Below, piece by piece: positions 27,666-38,536 of a DNA stretch of 64,000 nucleotides. The position numbers were made by a program, and so were the translations under genes. Origin of the DNA: Flavobacteriales bacterium (lineage in GTDB: Bacteria; Bacteroidota; Bacteroidia; Flavobacteriales_F; PHOS-HE28); NCBI GenBank assembly GCA_016717305.1, contig JADKFY010000013.1, positions 1 to 64,000 of the forward strand, read 5' to 3'. Below the pieces are notes generated by a model. The model was not told where the DNA came from. It made no database searches and saw only the letters and a list, made by a program, of their open reading frames with translations. How positions within the stretch are numbered: position 1 is the stretch's first letter; each line of letters opens with the position of its first letter.

Positions 27666-28772
27666 GTGACCACGACCACACTCACCCGCTCAAGGTTGCG
27701 CGCACAACGTGCGTTGCGAATTACCCTAGCTTGGGTGGTCGCAGGGAGCTTTTCAGCTTTGTTCGAACATTTGGTATTGCGCGAACATGACATGCCCAGC
27801 ACCTTGGCGGTACGCTTGGGTGAACACTTCTACTATTCCCTTTTCGCTGGTTTGTTCGGAGGGGTGATCTATATATTCCTGCTTCGTGATCGTTGGCGAA
27901 AATTGCCCTATGCCCAAGCCGTGGCCTATATGGCACCGTTGATGCTCGTCGTTGTCGGTGCTTTCCATTTCTTCACCCTTTGGATCGAAGATCAAGGCTT
28001 TTCCACTTCTTCAGGCAATGGCATCTTCACATTCAGATTTCTCGGCAGTTACGCGTATTGGACCCTATTGATGGCGGGTACAATGTTGATGGTGCGCCTG
28101 AACGACCAATATGGCAGTGGCGGCATCAACTACTTGTTCGGCAGATACCATCGACCAAGGCAGGAAATGCGCGTGTTCATGTTCCTGGATATGCGGTCCT
28201 CTACCACAGTAGCAGAACGGATCGGGCATGTGAAGTATTTCCAACTTTTGAATGAACTCTACGCGGACATCACCGATTCCATCGTGTATTCGCGTGGCGA
28301 GATCTACCAGTATGTGGGTGATGAGATCAGCGTGTCGTGGTCGCTGCGCCGAGGGATCCGAAAACAACGCTGCATACGATGCTTTTTGGATATCCGGACC
28401 AAACTTCAACGCCGTGCCAAGCATTACGAAGCGCGCTACGGACATGCACCCATATTCAAGGCCGGCTTCCATTACGGGCCGGTAACGGCAGGTGAGGTAG
28501 GTCTTGTTAAGAAGGAACGCATCTATAGCGGTGATGTCGTGAACACCGCAGCCCATATCCAGAACAAGTGCAATGCCTTCGGGGTGGACAACCTCATCTC
28601 CCAAGACCTGATGGACGTGTTGCACCTACCCGCCACCTATGCGATACGGGAAATTGGCTCTACTGACCTCAAAGGGAAACTAACCGCGATCCGCCTTTGG
28701 ACGCTTCTCCCTGAACAAGGACCAGTTCCATTAAAAGCGCTTCCGAAAGCCGGAAAAATGGCCCATACCTAA
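27666..28772 (+). CDS. Membrane-anchored class III nucleotide cyclase homologue (cyclase A)
   Basis: 368 residues, GTG start supported by a -7 element 5 nt upstream. The N-terminal about 165 residues contain four hydrophobic segments; the C-terminal part is a class III cyclase catalytic domain. Both metal-binding Asp are present (FMFLDMRSST and YVGDEISVSW), as is the transition-state Asn (GDVVNTAAH). By hand alignment with cyclase B (30011-31093), the purine-recognition Lys position is Gln (IYQYVGDE) and the transition-state Arg position is His (NTAAHIQ). It may therefore be weak or inactive as a homodimer, or need a partner. Cytosolic cAMP/cGMP formation at the membrane is the family role. 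It converges with the propeller gene, 6 bp away. Confidence 0.85.
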   Translation: MTTTTLTRSRLRAQRALRITLAWVVAGSFSALFEHLVLREHDMPSTLAVRLGEHFYYSLFAGLFGGVIYIFLLRDRWRKLPYAQAVAYMAPLMLVVVGAFHFFTLWIEDQGFSTSSGNGIFTFRFLGSYAYWTLLMAGTMLMVRLNDQYGSGGINYLFGRYHRPRQEMRVFMFLDMRSSTTVAERIGHVKYFQLLNELYADITDSIVYSRGEIYQYVGDEISVSWSLRRGIRKQRCIRCFLDIRTKLQRRAKHYEARYGHAPIFKAGFHYGPVTAGEVGLVKKERIYSGDVVNTAAHIQNKCNAFGVDNLISQDLMDVLHLPATYAIREIGSTDLKGKLTAIRLWTLLPEQGPVPLKALPKAGKMAHT

Positions 28773-28778
28773 GGCCTC

Positions 28779-30014
28779 TCAATAGAGGTAGCTCTTCCCT
28801 TGCCTTACCACAGTTATCGGTCCAGTTGGGCTCTTGTAAACAACGGCATCCCCGTATAGCTCGAAGTTGGCAATTGCTGCCTCCGATCCGAACTTGATCC
28901 GCTTTCCATTCCGGAGACCGCGCAATTCCCGGTTCTCGTCCAAGTAAACGAGAAGGTCGCCGCTCACTTGCCATTTCTCAGGTAAAACGTCCGCGACCGT
29001 TAACGGCACGTCACTTCCAGATCCGACCATCTTCAGTAGACCACCGTCCAAATACAGAAGGACCTTGTCCTTTACCCAATACTTGGTGGGCATGGTATCG
29101 GTCAAGGTGATCACTGCGGATCCAGCCCAATACTTCAATTTCAAGGTACCATCCACGAAAGCCAAGACCCCATCCCCCGCTTGTGCGCTAACGGGTTTGA
29201 GCCCGGCCAACCGTTCAACCTTGCCGTTGAGGTCACCGATGAACTCGTCGCGGACATCGTTCCAATAGCCCACAACGTCTGTTCCATTCACCGCTATACC
29301 CACATCGCTGCTGTCTGAAAGCACCTTCAATACACCATTCCTGAACAGGTACAATGAACGCGCTGATCGATCATAAAAGGTGACCGTGTTCCCGCCTTGC
29401 GTCCATTGGGGGCGTTGGCTGGCTTGCTCCAACTTGGCCAAGGGCAGGCGTTGTCCACGCCAAACCACCATAAGCTCGTGTTCCAAACTGTCGTGGTAGA
29501 CGATGAGACTATCCGTTACAGTGAAACGAGGAACCGCCGTTGCCAAAACATGGGCTCGTCCCGAACGCAGGGTCTTCAGCGTATCGCCACGCAGCCATGC
29601 CACGCGGTCGCCTGCAACTTGGATCGTATCCGGCTCGTGCGGTTCGACGATCCGTGCTTGACCACCGTCGACTGAATAGTACACCAATTGTCCACTGTGG
29701 TCTTGGAAGAACAACGCTCGGTCCATGGGCCAAAAGCGCTGCGGTGGGCGTACGTCCACTTCTTTGAATCGCTTTTCGCCAAAGACCATGAGGCGCTCCA
29801 CATTACTGATGAACGGGACCGCCATCTGGCCATGTACGGGCGTGATAATGACTGTCGAAAGCAGGAGCAATAAGAAGTACAAAAGGATGAACTGTTGAAG
29901 TATACGACCGCTTCTGAAGTTGAACTGCCTGTTGCATGTAGAAGCGAATTCCTTCGATCCTCCATTGCCAGCTTCCTCGAAAGCCACTTTGTTCTGCGAA
30001 ACGAAGACTGTCAT
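28779..30014 (-). CDS. Membrane-anchored or secreted predicted beta-propeller protein
   Basis: 411 residues. A hydrophobic segment at about 42-58 acts as an uncleaved anchor or late signal peptide (ending VHGQ) after an unusually long n-region; the start at 30014 is supported by a 4-nt ATGA overlap with the upstream cyclase B stop. The rest is built of short repeats of the form DxVAWLRGDTLKTL, DSLIVYHDS, DKVLLYLDGGLLK, GDLLVYLDENRELRGLRNGKR, as in six- to eight-bladed WD40/TolB-like propellers. No enzyme motif. Translational coupling suggests it works with cyclase B, for example as an extracytoplasmic sensor or partner; that is inference. Confidence 0.72.
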   Translation of the reverse strand: MTVFVSQNKVAFEEAGNGGSKEFASTCNRQFNFRSGRILQQFILLYFLLLLLSTVIITPVHGQMAVPFISNVERLMVFGEKRFKEVDVRPPQRFWPMDRALFFQDHSGQLVYYSVDGGQARIVEPHEPDTIQVAGDRVAWLRGDTLKTLRSGRAHVLATAVPRFTVTDSLIVYHDSLEHELMVVWRGQRLPLAKLEQASQRPQWTQGGNTVTFYDRSARSLYLFRNGVLKVLSDSSDVGIAVNGTDVVGYWNDVRDEFIGDLNGKVERLAGLKPVSAQAGDGVLAFVDGTLKLKYWAGSAVITLTDTMPTKYWVKDKVLLYLDGGLLKMVGSGSDVPLTVADVLPEKWQVSGDLLVYLDENRELRGLRNGKRIKFGSEAAIANFELYGDAVVYKSPTGPITVVRQGKSYLY

Positions 30015-31093
30015 TCCTGACTTTGTCGTTCCACCTCGTGTACACTCACTTCACGTCTGCGCCCTTTGACCGGCACTGATCGTTGTGCGCCAATGTTGAA
30101 CCGTTCCTTGGCATTAGGGATCCGGTCCAGTAGTTCCGATGAGGCCAATAAGCCCACTTTCATGTCTTTTGCCAAACCCAACATCCGGGAGACGCTGTTC
30201 ATGACATCACCGCTCAATTCCAAGGACCGTTTGGTGTGGCCGATCTCAGCGGAAATGACCCGCCCTCCATGCACCGCCGCACGATACTCCGGCACCACGC
30301 CGAACTCACGTTTCAGGTTGTTCTCATGTGCTTTGATCCGCTCCAGGATGTCGAAATACAGGTCCAAGCAATTCTCGTAGCGAATACCCACGCGCATCGG
30401 CCAAGTGAAGATCACCTCATCGCCAACGTATTTATGAACATCCGCCTCGTTACGGAGAATGGCGTCCGTCATCAACGAATAGGTGTAGTTCAGGAACCGG
30501 AAATAATGGACATCCCCCATGCGCTCAGCCAAGGTCGTGCTTCGTACAAGGTCCATGGTAAGCACAACACGTTCTTCCGCTTGCGGTTTCTCGTACCTGC
30601 CCAACAAAGCACCCAAGAACATGCGACGTCCCATCAGTTCCTCCACCTGGACCACGAGGATAGCGATCGAGGTGACCACCACCACCCGTAACATGAGCTG
30701 GTACAAGGGCGCCATTAAAAAGATCTGCTGCACCTTTTCCGGCCGTTCGCCGGTGAACCAATGGAAATGGTCGGACTGAAGGGCGAAAGCCAAAGCGATC
30801 AGAGCAATGGTCAGCGCATTGACCGCAAGAACTTTGCCTACGAACTGTAAGGGGATCACCATCGAACGGAACCGATGTCCAAAGAGGTATTCCTCCAATA
30901 TCCCGGTCCACAAACCCAACAGGACCCATGCACCTAAGACCAAGCCGGGTTGTTCCCCACTGAACAAGGTGAACACGATGGCCACCAACAAGGTGACCAC
31001 GGCATACTTCGCCAATTTGCGCAGTTTGTATCTTGTAAGGGCCGTCAAAGCGGCTGCGAAAGTAAGGCGGTGCCGCTGTGTCCTTATTGTCAT
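30011..31093 (-). CDS. Membrane-anchored class III adenylate/guanylate cyclase (cyclase B)
   Basis: 360 residues from the ATG at 31093; the frame to 31171 adds an implausible basic extension. Several hydrophobic segments occupy about residues 25-165, followed by a class III cyclase domain: VVLTMDLVRSTTLAERMG (metal Asp 1), VHKYVGDEVIFTW (substrate Lys and metal Asp 2) and LSGDVMNSVSRMLG (transition-state Asn and Arg). Unlike cyclase A it retains the Lys, Asn and Arg positions, so it should be catalytically competent; the substrate-selecting Asp position appears to be Glu. Its stop overlaps the propeller gene start (ATGA). Same architecture as cyclase A, suggesting an ancient local duplication. 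Confidence 0.88.
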   Translation of the reverse strand: MTIRTQRHRLTFAAALTALTRYKLRKLAKYAVVTLLVAIVFTLFSGEQPGLVLGAWVLLGLWTGILEEYLFGHRFRSMVIPLQFVGKVLAVNALTIALIALAFALQSDHFHWFTGERPEKVQQIFLMAPLYQLMLRVVVVTSIAILVVQVEELMGRRMFLGALLGRYEKPQAEERVVLTMDLVRSTTLAERMGDVHYFRFLNYTYSLMTDAILRNEADVHKYVGDEVIFTWPMRVGIRYENCLDLYFDILERIKAHENNLKREFGVVPEYRAAVHGGRVISAEIGHTKRSLELSGDVMNSVSRMLGLAKDMKVGLLASSELLDRIPNAKERFNIGAQRSVPVKGRRREVSVHEVERQSQE

Positions 31094-31170
31094 TCCCCGG
31101 AAATGATGCCGTTCACATGAGGTGGTGGCAACTCTCGAGGCGCCACGTCCTTTACAAGTCATAGCTTCCA

Positions 31171-31178
31171 CACCTTTG
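31171..31178 (+). promoter_or_regulatory. Probable -7 element of the spermidine-synthase-like gene
   Basis: CACCTTTG followed by C, 14 nt before the ATG at 31193; one mismatch to TAnnTTTG. Confidence 0.35.
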
Positions 31179-31192
31179 CCTTGCGTTCAACT

Positions 31193-31840
31193 ATGTTCCA
31201 ACGGATCTTCAGCTGGCTTTGGCCTATGGTCGAAACCCACGCCAACGGCAAGTTCGGTCGTTTGGAGGTGCGCTGGGAGAATGGCCGAAAAGTCCTGAAT
31301 TCAACACACGGGAACCAATCATTCGGTGCGTTGCACAGAGTATGGCAGCAGACCTTCGTCCACTTGGGCTTGAAAGATGGACCACCCGGTTCAGTGCTCC
31401 TGTTGGGATTGGGCGGTGGAAGTGTTCCCTACATCTTGCGCGAAGAACTGGGCCTGACCATGCCCATAACCGCGATCGAGTTGGACCCTGTAATGCTGGC
31501 CCTGGCACGTGAGCACTTTGACTTGGGTCGCCATACGGAACTTGAGGTGATCACTGCTGATGCCACGATCCAGCTACACGCATTGAAAGCGCGGTTCGAC
31601 CTGGTCATTGTTGACCTCTTTGATGACCTGGACATTGCACGGGGCGTGGACTCCCGTGGTTTTATGCACGGTTTGAGGGATCGATGCGCCCCGGAAGGAA
31701 TTGTTTGCTTCAATACCGTGGCTTATGATGAAGCGAGTGAAATGCGATGCAAAGCCGTGAAAGCCCATGCTGAACGGGTATTCCATGCCGTGGAAGAACT
31801 AGTTTTGGAAGATGTCAACAAGGTGTTCATCTTTCGGTGA
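31193..31840 (+). CDS. Spermidine-synthase-like SAM-dependent methyltransferase-fold protein
   Basis: 215 residues from the ATG at 31193. Rossmann motifs of the spermidine synthase/PABMT family: VLLLGLGGGSVPYIL (cofactor glycine loop), ITAIELDPVMLALARE (acidic residue binding the cofactor ribose), ITADATIQL and FDLVIVDLFDD (the catalytic Asp region of SpeE). It is shorter than true SpeE (about 280 residues) and lacks the N-terminal beta-hairpin domain, so the substrate is uncertain; it may be a methyltransferase or aminopropyltransferase-like orphan. Monocistronic by appearance, divergent from cyclase B. Confidence 0.78.
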   Translation: MFQRIFSWLWPMVETHANGKFGRLEVRWENGRKVLNSTHGNQSFGALHRVWQQTFVHLGLKDGPPGSVLLLGLGGGSVPYILREELGLTMPITAIELDPVMLALAREHFDLGRHTELEVITADATIQLHALKARFDLVIVDLFDDLDIARGVDSRGFMHGLRDRCAPEGIVCFNTVAYDEASEMRCKAVKAHAERVFHAVEELVLEDVNKVFIFR

Positions 31841-31915
31841 GCAACGTAGTCCGCAAAAATTACGTCCATTCCGCGATCGGCCCGAACTTTGGGTCTAGAT
31901 AGCGCATACCCTGAA

Positions 31916-34900
31916 GTGATCAAGAATACACATAGATATCTGCTGATCCTCAGTCAGTTCCTATTCGCAGGACTGTCCATGGCACAGGTCTGCTCTGTCG
32001 ACCTGGGTAGCGATGAGACCATTTGTCAGGGTGAAACGCACACTTTCACCGCTCCAGCAGGCTTTCCGGACTATTTGTGGAGCACGGGGTCCAATGCCAC
32101 TAGCATAACTGTTGGAACGGCGGGGGTGTATTGGGGTGAAGTGAGCTACCCGAGCGGACAGCTTTTCACGAACGGTGACTTCAGTGCTGGGAATTCTGGT
32201 TTCTCCACCCAATTCAACTATTCATCCACCTTGGTCACAGAGGGCAATTACTTCATTGGGACCAACGCTGCTGCATACCACCCTCAGTTCCAAGGACCGG
32301 GTCTGGAAATATCATGATCGTGAACTCGGGCTGGCCCTCCGCCTTGTTCGATATTTGGTGCCAGTCCGTAACGGTCTGTCCAGAACAGAGTTATACCCTC
32401 AGTTATCGTGTGCGCACAGTATCCAACGATCTACCAGCGCGCCTCCAATGGTGGGTGGATGGCAGCCCTAGTAGCGCGGAGATCACGCTCCCGAATTTCG
32501 GTGGATGGCAGACGATCTCCTATGCTTGGACATCCGGTGCTGGACAGACCGCAGCCAACTTGTGCCTGCGTGTAATGTCCGGCGATGGTATTGGGAACGA
32601 CTTCGCTTTGGATGACATCTCCATGCAGGCCACGATCACCTTGCGCGATGAAGTGGAGCTTTTTGTGACCCCCTTGCCCCTCGTTGACCTCGGCCAAGAT
32701 GTAACCCTTTGCGCCGGACAGAACCTGGTGCTCGATGCGGCCGTACCCGGTGGCACCTATGTGTGGCAAGATGGCAGCACGGCGAGCAGCTTCATAGTAA
32801 ATGGTGCCGGAAACTATTCGGTGACCGTTACAGCCAATGATTGTTCGGCATCGGACGCGATCGATGTGGCCTATACCCCATTACCGGTCGTCGATCTCGG
32901 TGCGGACCAAGTGCTCTGTGTCGGTGAAGCATTCCTGCTCAACGCCCAGGTCGCTGGTGGCACGTATGTCTGGCAGAACGGATCACCGGCACCCTTTTTC
33001 AATGTAACCACCAGCGGCACCTATTCAGTTTCCGTTACGGCCAATAATTGTACGGCGAGCGATGTGGTGGACTTCACATTCAATCCGCTTCCCATCGTGG
33101 ACCTAGGGGCAGATCAAACGGTTTGCTCGGATGTACCCGTTCTGTTGGATGCAACCATTCCCGGAGCTACCTACCTATGGCAAGATGGATCCACTGGAGC
33201 AACCTTCGCTCCTACTGTTTCCGGACCGTATAGCGCTACTGTTACGTTGAACAACTGCGTGGCTTCCGATGCTACGAACATCACCTTCACACCACTTCCG
33301 GTGGTTGATCTTGGACCGGACCAAACCGTTTGTGCAGGCACTGCGGTGCTGTTGGATGACCGTCCCCGGAGCTACCTTCCTCTGGCAGGATGGTTCAACT
33401 GAGCAACGTTTGCGCCGATCACATCAGGTACGTACAGCGTTACGGTAACCGCCAACGGATGTGCGGCATCCGATGCTGTGGACATTACGGTGAACCCTCT
33501 ACCCATCGTGGACTTGGGAGCGATCAAACGGTGTGCGCGGATGTACCCGTCCTATTGGATGCAACCGTTCCCGGAGCGACTTACCTCTGGCAAGATGGAT
33601 CCACTGGAGCAACCTTCGCTCCTACTGTTTCCGGACCATATAGCGTTACTGTTACGTTGAACAACTGCGTGGCTTCCGATGCTACGAACATCACCTTCAC
33701 ACCTGCCGGCGGTTGATCTTGACCGGACCAAACCGTTTGTGCAGGCCTGCGGTGCTGTTGGATGCGCGTCCGGGCCTACCTCTGGCAGGATGGTTCACTG
33801 GAGCACGTTTGCGCGTCGTCTGGTCGCTGTTCGGTCACCGCCACGGTTGTTCGGCATCGGTGCCGTGGACTAACTGTGACGCTTCCCTCGTGGCTGGGGC
33901 GTCGCGGTGCGCGGATGTACCCGTTCTGTTGGATGCACCGTTCCCGGGCACCTACCTGGCAAGTGGGTACTGGGCGCCTTCGCTCTATTGTTCCGGCCGT
34001 ATGCGTTCTGTTCGTTGAACAACTGCGTGGCTTCCGATGCTACGAACATCACCTTCACACCACTTCCGGTGGTTGATCTTGGACCGGACCAAACCGTTTG
34101 TGCAGGCACTGCGGTGCTGTTGGATGCGACCGTCCCCGGAGCTACCTTCCTCTGGCAGGATGGTTCAACTGGAGCAACGTTTGCGCCGATCACATCAGGT
34201 ACGTACAGCGTTACGGTAACCGCCAACGGATGTGCGGCATCCGATGCTGTGGACATTACGGTGAACCCTCTACCCATCGTGGACTTGGGAGCAGATCAAA
34301 CGGTGTGCGCGGATGTACCCGTTCTGTTGGATGCAACCATTCCCGGAGCTACCTACCTATGGCAAGATGGATCCACTGGAGCAACCTTCGCTCCTACTGT
34401 TTCCGGACCGTATAGCGTTACTGTTACGTTGAACAACTGCGTGGCTTCCGATGCTACGAACATCACCTTCACACCGCTGCCGGTGGTTGATCTTGGACCG
34501 GACCAAACCGTTTGTGCAGGCACTGCGGTGCTGTTGGATGCGACGGTCCCCGGAGGCACCTACCTCTGGCAGGACGGTTCAACTGGAGCGACATTTAACG
34601 CTTCATCGCCGGGTATCTATTCGGTTCTGGTAACTAACAACGGTTGTTCAAGTTCGGACTCCTTCACACTATCCAATTTCGGGATCCAAACTGTTGCCCT
34701 TGGGCCGGATGTTGTGCTTTGCCAAGGACAGAGCACAACATTCGACGCGACCTTGCCAGGTGCCACCTACTTATGGAGCACTGGGGCAACCACACCAACG
34801 ATCTCCGTTAACGTGGATGGACCTGTTTGGGTACGGACCACACAGGGAACGTGCTTTGCAAGCGATACAGCAAGGGTTACGATAAACCCCATGCCGCTGG

Positions 34901-37900
34901 TCAACCTGGGAGTGGACCGAACACTATGCGCCGGTGAAGACGTGTTGCTTGATGCCAACTACCCCGGTGCCACGTATCTCTGGAGCACAGGCGCTGTTAC
35001 ACCAACGATCACTGCCAACGCAACAGGAAACTATTCTGTGGATGTTACAGTGAACGGATGCACAGCAAGCGATGCGGTTTCCGTGACCGTGTTGAGTGCG
35101 AACGCTGTGAACTTGGGTCCGGATGTGGTGGCCTGTGCAGCTGACCCGATACTGCTTGATGCCACAACACCTGGATCAACCTATTTGTGGAGCAACGGAG
35201 CTACATCAGCAACGCTTTCGCCTACCGTAAGTGGCACGATCTGGGTGCGCGTTTCGACCGGACTGTGCAGCGTGAGTGATACAGTGAACGTCACGATAAA
35301 CCCGATGCCGCTGGTCGACTTAGGCGTAGACCAAACACTATGCGCCGGTGAAGACGCGGTGCTTGATGCCACCTACCCCAATGCCTCGTATCTCTGGAGC
35401 ACAGGCGCTGTTACACCAACGATCACTGCCAACGCAACAGGAAATTATTCCGTGGATGTTACAGTGAACGGTTGTACAGCAAGCGATGCGGTTTCCGTGA
35501 CCGTGTTGAGTGCGAACGCTGTGAACTTGGGTCCCGATGTGGTGGCCTGTGCAGCTGACCCGATACTGCTTGATGCCACAACACCTGGATCAACCTATTT
35601 GTGGAGCAACGGAGCTACATCAGCAACGCTTTCGCCTACCGTAAGTGGCACGGTCTGGGTACGCGTTTCGACTGGACTTTGTAGCGTGAGTGATACGGTA
35701 CTGGTGACGGTGAACCCCATGCCGCTGGTCGACTTAGGCGTAGACCAAACACTATGCGCCGGTGAAGACGTGTTGCTTGATGCCAACTACCCCGGTGCCA
35801 CGTATCTCTGGAGCACAGGCGCTGTTACACCAACGATCACTGCCAACGCAACAGGAAATTATTCCGTGGATGTTACAGTGAACGGCTGCACAGCAAGCGA
35901 TGCGGTTTCCATGACCGTGTTGAGTGCGAACGCTGTGAACTTGGGTCCCGATGTGGTGGCCTGTGCTGGTGACCCGATACTACTTGACGCTACAACACCC
36001 GGATCTACTTATCTCTGGAGCAACGGAGCTACTTCAGCTACGCTTTCGCCCACCTCGAGTGGCACGGTCTGGGTAAGCGTTTCGACCGGACTGTGCAGCG
36101 TGAGTGATACAGTGAACGTTACGATAAATCCCATGCCGCAAGTCGACTTAGGCGTAGACCAAACACTATGCGCCGGTGAAGACGTATTGCTTGATGCCAC
36201 AAACCCCGGTGCCACGTATCTCTGGAGCACAGGCGCTGTTACACCAACGATCACTGCCAACGCAACAGGAAATTATTCTGTGGATGCTACAGTGAACGGA
36301 TGCACAGCAAGCGATGCGGTTTCCGTGACCGTGTTGAGTGCGAACGCTGTGAACTTGGGTCCCGATGTAGTGGCCTGTGCCGGTGACCCCCTACTGCTTG
36401 ACGCCACAACACCTGGATCAACCTATTTGTGGAGCAACGGAGCTACTTCAGCTACGCTTTCGCCCACCTCGAGTGGCACGGTCTGGGTGCGCGTTTCTAC
36501 CGGACTGTGCAGCGTGAGTGATACAGTGAACGTTACGATAAACCCCGTGCCGCTTGTCGACTTAGGTCCTGCGATGACGCTATGTGGAGGGGAGACAACG
36601 GTTACGTTGGATGCAACGTATCCGAGTGCCACATACCTATGGAGCACCGGTGCAACAAGCGCTACATTGATAGTGGCCTCCGGTGGCAACTATTCCGTAG
36701 ATGTTGACTTGAACGGCTGCACCACTTCAGATCAAGTGACCGTGACGTTCGGCTCTTTGGCGATCGATCTGGGAGCTGACACCACCTTGTGTCCTGGAGA
36801 AACCTTGGTCCTTTCCGCAGGTGTCGGCGTTGGGGCAGCCTTATGGAACAATGTGGAGTCCAACCCAACCTATACGGTGGATGATGCAGGAACCTACTGG
36901 GTAGAGATCACTGGAAGCTCCGGCTGCAACGCCACTGACAGTATCACCGTTGCGTATGTGCAAACCGGAGTCTTGGATCTAGGTCCCGATATGGACATGT
37001 GCGAAGGTGACGCTCAAGTGTTGGACGCGACCCTTCCTGGTTCAACAACGCTATGGGAAAATGGAACTTCCGATGCCATCCGCACCGTGTCGAGTACAGG
37101 TCTCTATTCCGTGGAAGCCACGGTTGGCCAATGCGTTCTCACGGATGACGTGCTCGTTACGTTCAACCCCATGCCAATTGTGGACCTGGGTCCTGATCAA
37201 GCGATCTGCCCTCAGACGAATGCCCTTTTCGATGCAACCGCACCAGAAGCGACATACCTCTGGCAGAATGGTTCTTCTGGACCGATCTATAACGCCTCAT
37301 CAGCGGGTCAAGTTTCCGTGGTGGTCACTGTGAATGGTTGCAGCTCCAGTGATCAGGCGGAAGTAACCATGCTTATTAGCCCGCACCCGCAGTTGGGCAA
37401 CGACACCTTGATCTGTGAAGGCAATACGCTGCTTTTGAATGTCGCCGAAGCCGATGCAACCTATTTGTGGGACGATGGCAGCGTTGGGCCGGACCGGAGC
37501 GTTTCGGATGCCGATATGTACTGGGTGCAGGTGACCAATAACGGATGTGCCGGAAGCGACACGATCGTCGTGGATGTCTTCACGCAGGATAGCTGGGGAC
37601 TTGGTGCTGACCTCACTGTTTGCAGTGGATCTTCCGCAGTATTGGATGCAACCTTCAACGGCGCCGAGTATGCCTGGTCCAATGGGGAAAGTACGCCTTC
37701 GATCTCTGTCGGAACCACCGGCAACTATTCCGTGGAGATCACGGTCGCGGGTTGTACGGCTCAAGATATGGTCCACGTAGATGTCGTACAGACCCCTGCT
37801 CCTGACCTGGGTCCTGACATTTCCATCTGCGATCAGGATTCCGTGGAACTTTCAACAACTATTGGAGGCGGCAGTTTGCTCTGGTCCACCGGCGAGATCG

Positions 37901-38502
37901 GGAATTCGATCATTGTATCTGGTGCTGGAACGTATACCGTTGTTCGTGATAGCCTTGGGTGTGCAGCGAGTGATGCGGTCACCGTCTTCGTACAGCCAGT
38001 GATCATGGATATTGACCTCGGACCGGATCGCAAGCTGTGTCCCGGCGCTTTCGATGCCATCCAAGCTGAGGTGATCCCCGGTGCCACCTATCTGTGGAAT
38101 ACAGGTGCAACGGGTGATCTGCTCGCGATCGACTCCCCCGGGGAATACTCGGTAACGGCCACAGGTGCGTGCATCAACGCCACTGGTACCGTGGTTGTCA
38201 TAGCAGATGACTGCGATACGTACCTCTATGTTCCGAACACATTCACCCCAAACGGCGACAACATCAACGAGACTTTCCTCCCGTCACTTGCCGGTCCAGT
38301 GGATAGTTACCAATTGGACATTTTCGATCGGTGGGGGGAACGGATCATGACGACCACGGACCGGAACGTTGGGTGGGACGGGTCATACAGTGGCCTACCT
38401 GCACAAGATGGCGTGTACGTTTGGAAGGTCTACTACCGCGTAGCAGCTGTCGAAGGTGTTCGTGTAGAACAGTTGACGGGGCACGTGACCTTGCTTCGCT
38501 AA
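31916..38502 (+). CDS. Giant T9SS type B (gliding-associated CTD) Ig-repeat adhesin, frameshifted in the repeat region
   Basis: Read as one gene from a GTG at 31916 (start of a good signal peptide ending SMAQ; a TTG at 31889 is an alternative) to the stop at 38500-38502, about 2200 residues. After a first Ig-like module comes a carbohydrate-binding-like jelly-roll (NGDFSAG ... FALDDISM). Then follow about 27 further modules of about 69 residues with the signature VDLGPDQTVCAGT ... ATYLWSTG ... GNYSVDVTVNGC, each with a Cys pair. The C-terminus (YVPNTFTPNGDNINE ... YRVAAVEGVRVEQLTGHVTLLR) is the type B sorting domain used by SprB-like adhesins. The frame breaks near 32312 and 33358-33400, and repeatedly at 33500-34020, always relative to intact repeat copies, so the breaks are probably consensus errors in a repetitive region. 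Likely role: surface adhesion. Confidence 0.85.
33091..34560 (+). repeat. Tandem 414-bp coding repeats, block A (about 3.5 copies)
   Basis: Copies anchored on GTGGTTGATCTTGGACCGG begin at 33301, about 33709 (degraded), 34069 and 34483. The last interval is exactly 414 bp; the preceding ones are 408 and 360 because bases are missing. Each unit encodes two Ig-like modules. Intact copies are nearly identical at DNA level, including synonymous positions, which points to recent duplication or gene conversion. Confidence 0.85.
34690..36570 (+). repeat. Tandem 414-bp coding repeats, block B (about 4.5 copies)
   Basis: A second 414-bp unit, different in sequence from block A but with the same two-module layout, recurs with exact 414-bp spacing (for example the ACACTATGCGCCGGTGAAGA stretch near 34920, 35334, 35748 and 36162). 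No frameshifts occur in this block. Differences between copies are few and partly synonymous. Confidence 0.9.
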
Positions 38503-38528
38503 AGAGCCGGTAGAGCGATACTCTTTAG
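38499..38528. terminator. Possible bidirectional terminator between convergent genes
   Basis: CTAAAGAG (38499-38506) and CTCTTTAG (38521-38528) form an 8-bp inverted repeat around the stop codon of the adhesin and 9 bp from the end of the convergent WG-repeat gene. The stem is AT-rich and the loop is 14 nt, so the call is weak. Confidence 0.35.
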
Positions 38529-38536
38529 GCCGACGA

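Noticed and set aside
27383..27802. 139-codon minus-strand open frame
   Set aside because: It overlaps the start and promoter of cyclase A and has no family-like features.
31193..31840. Annotation as spermidine synthase speE
   Set aside because: The Rossmann core fits, but the protein is short and lacks the N-terminal domain, so only a family-level call is justified.
33091..36570. Regular repeats considered as a CRISPR array or satellite
   Set aside because: The 414-bp units are coding, in frame, contiguous and encode Ig-like modules with a signal peptide and sorting domain at the gene ends; no short repeat-spacer pattern.
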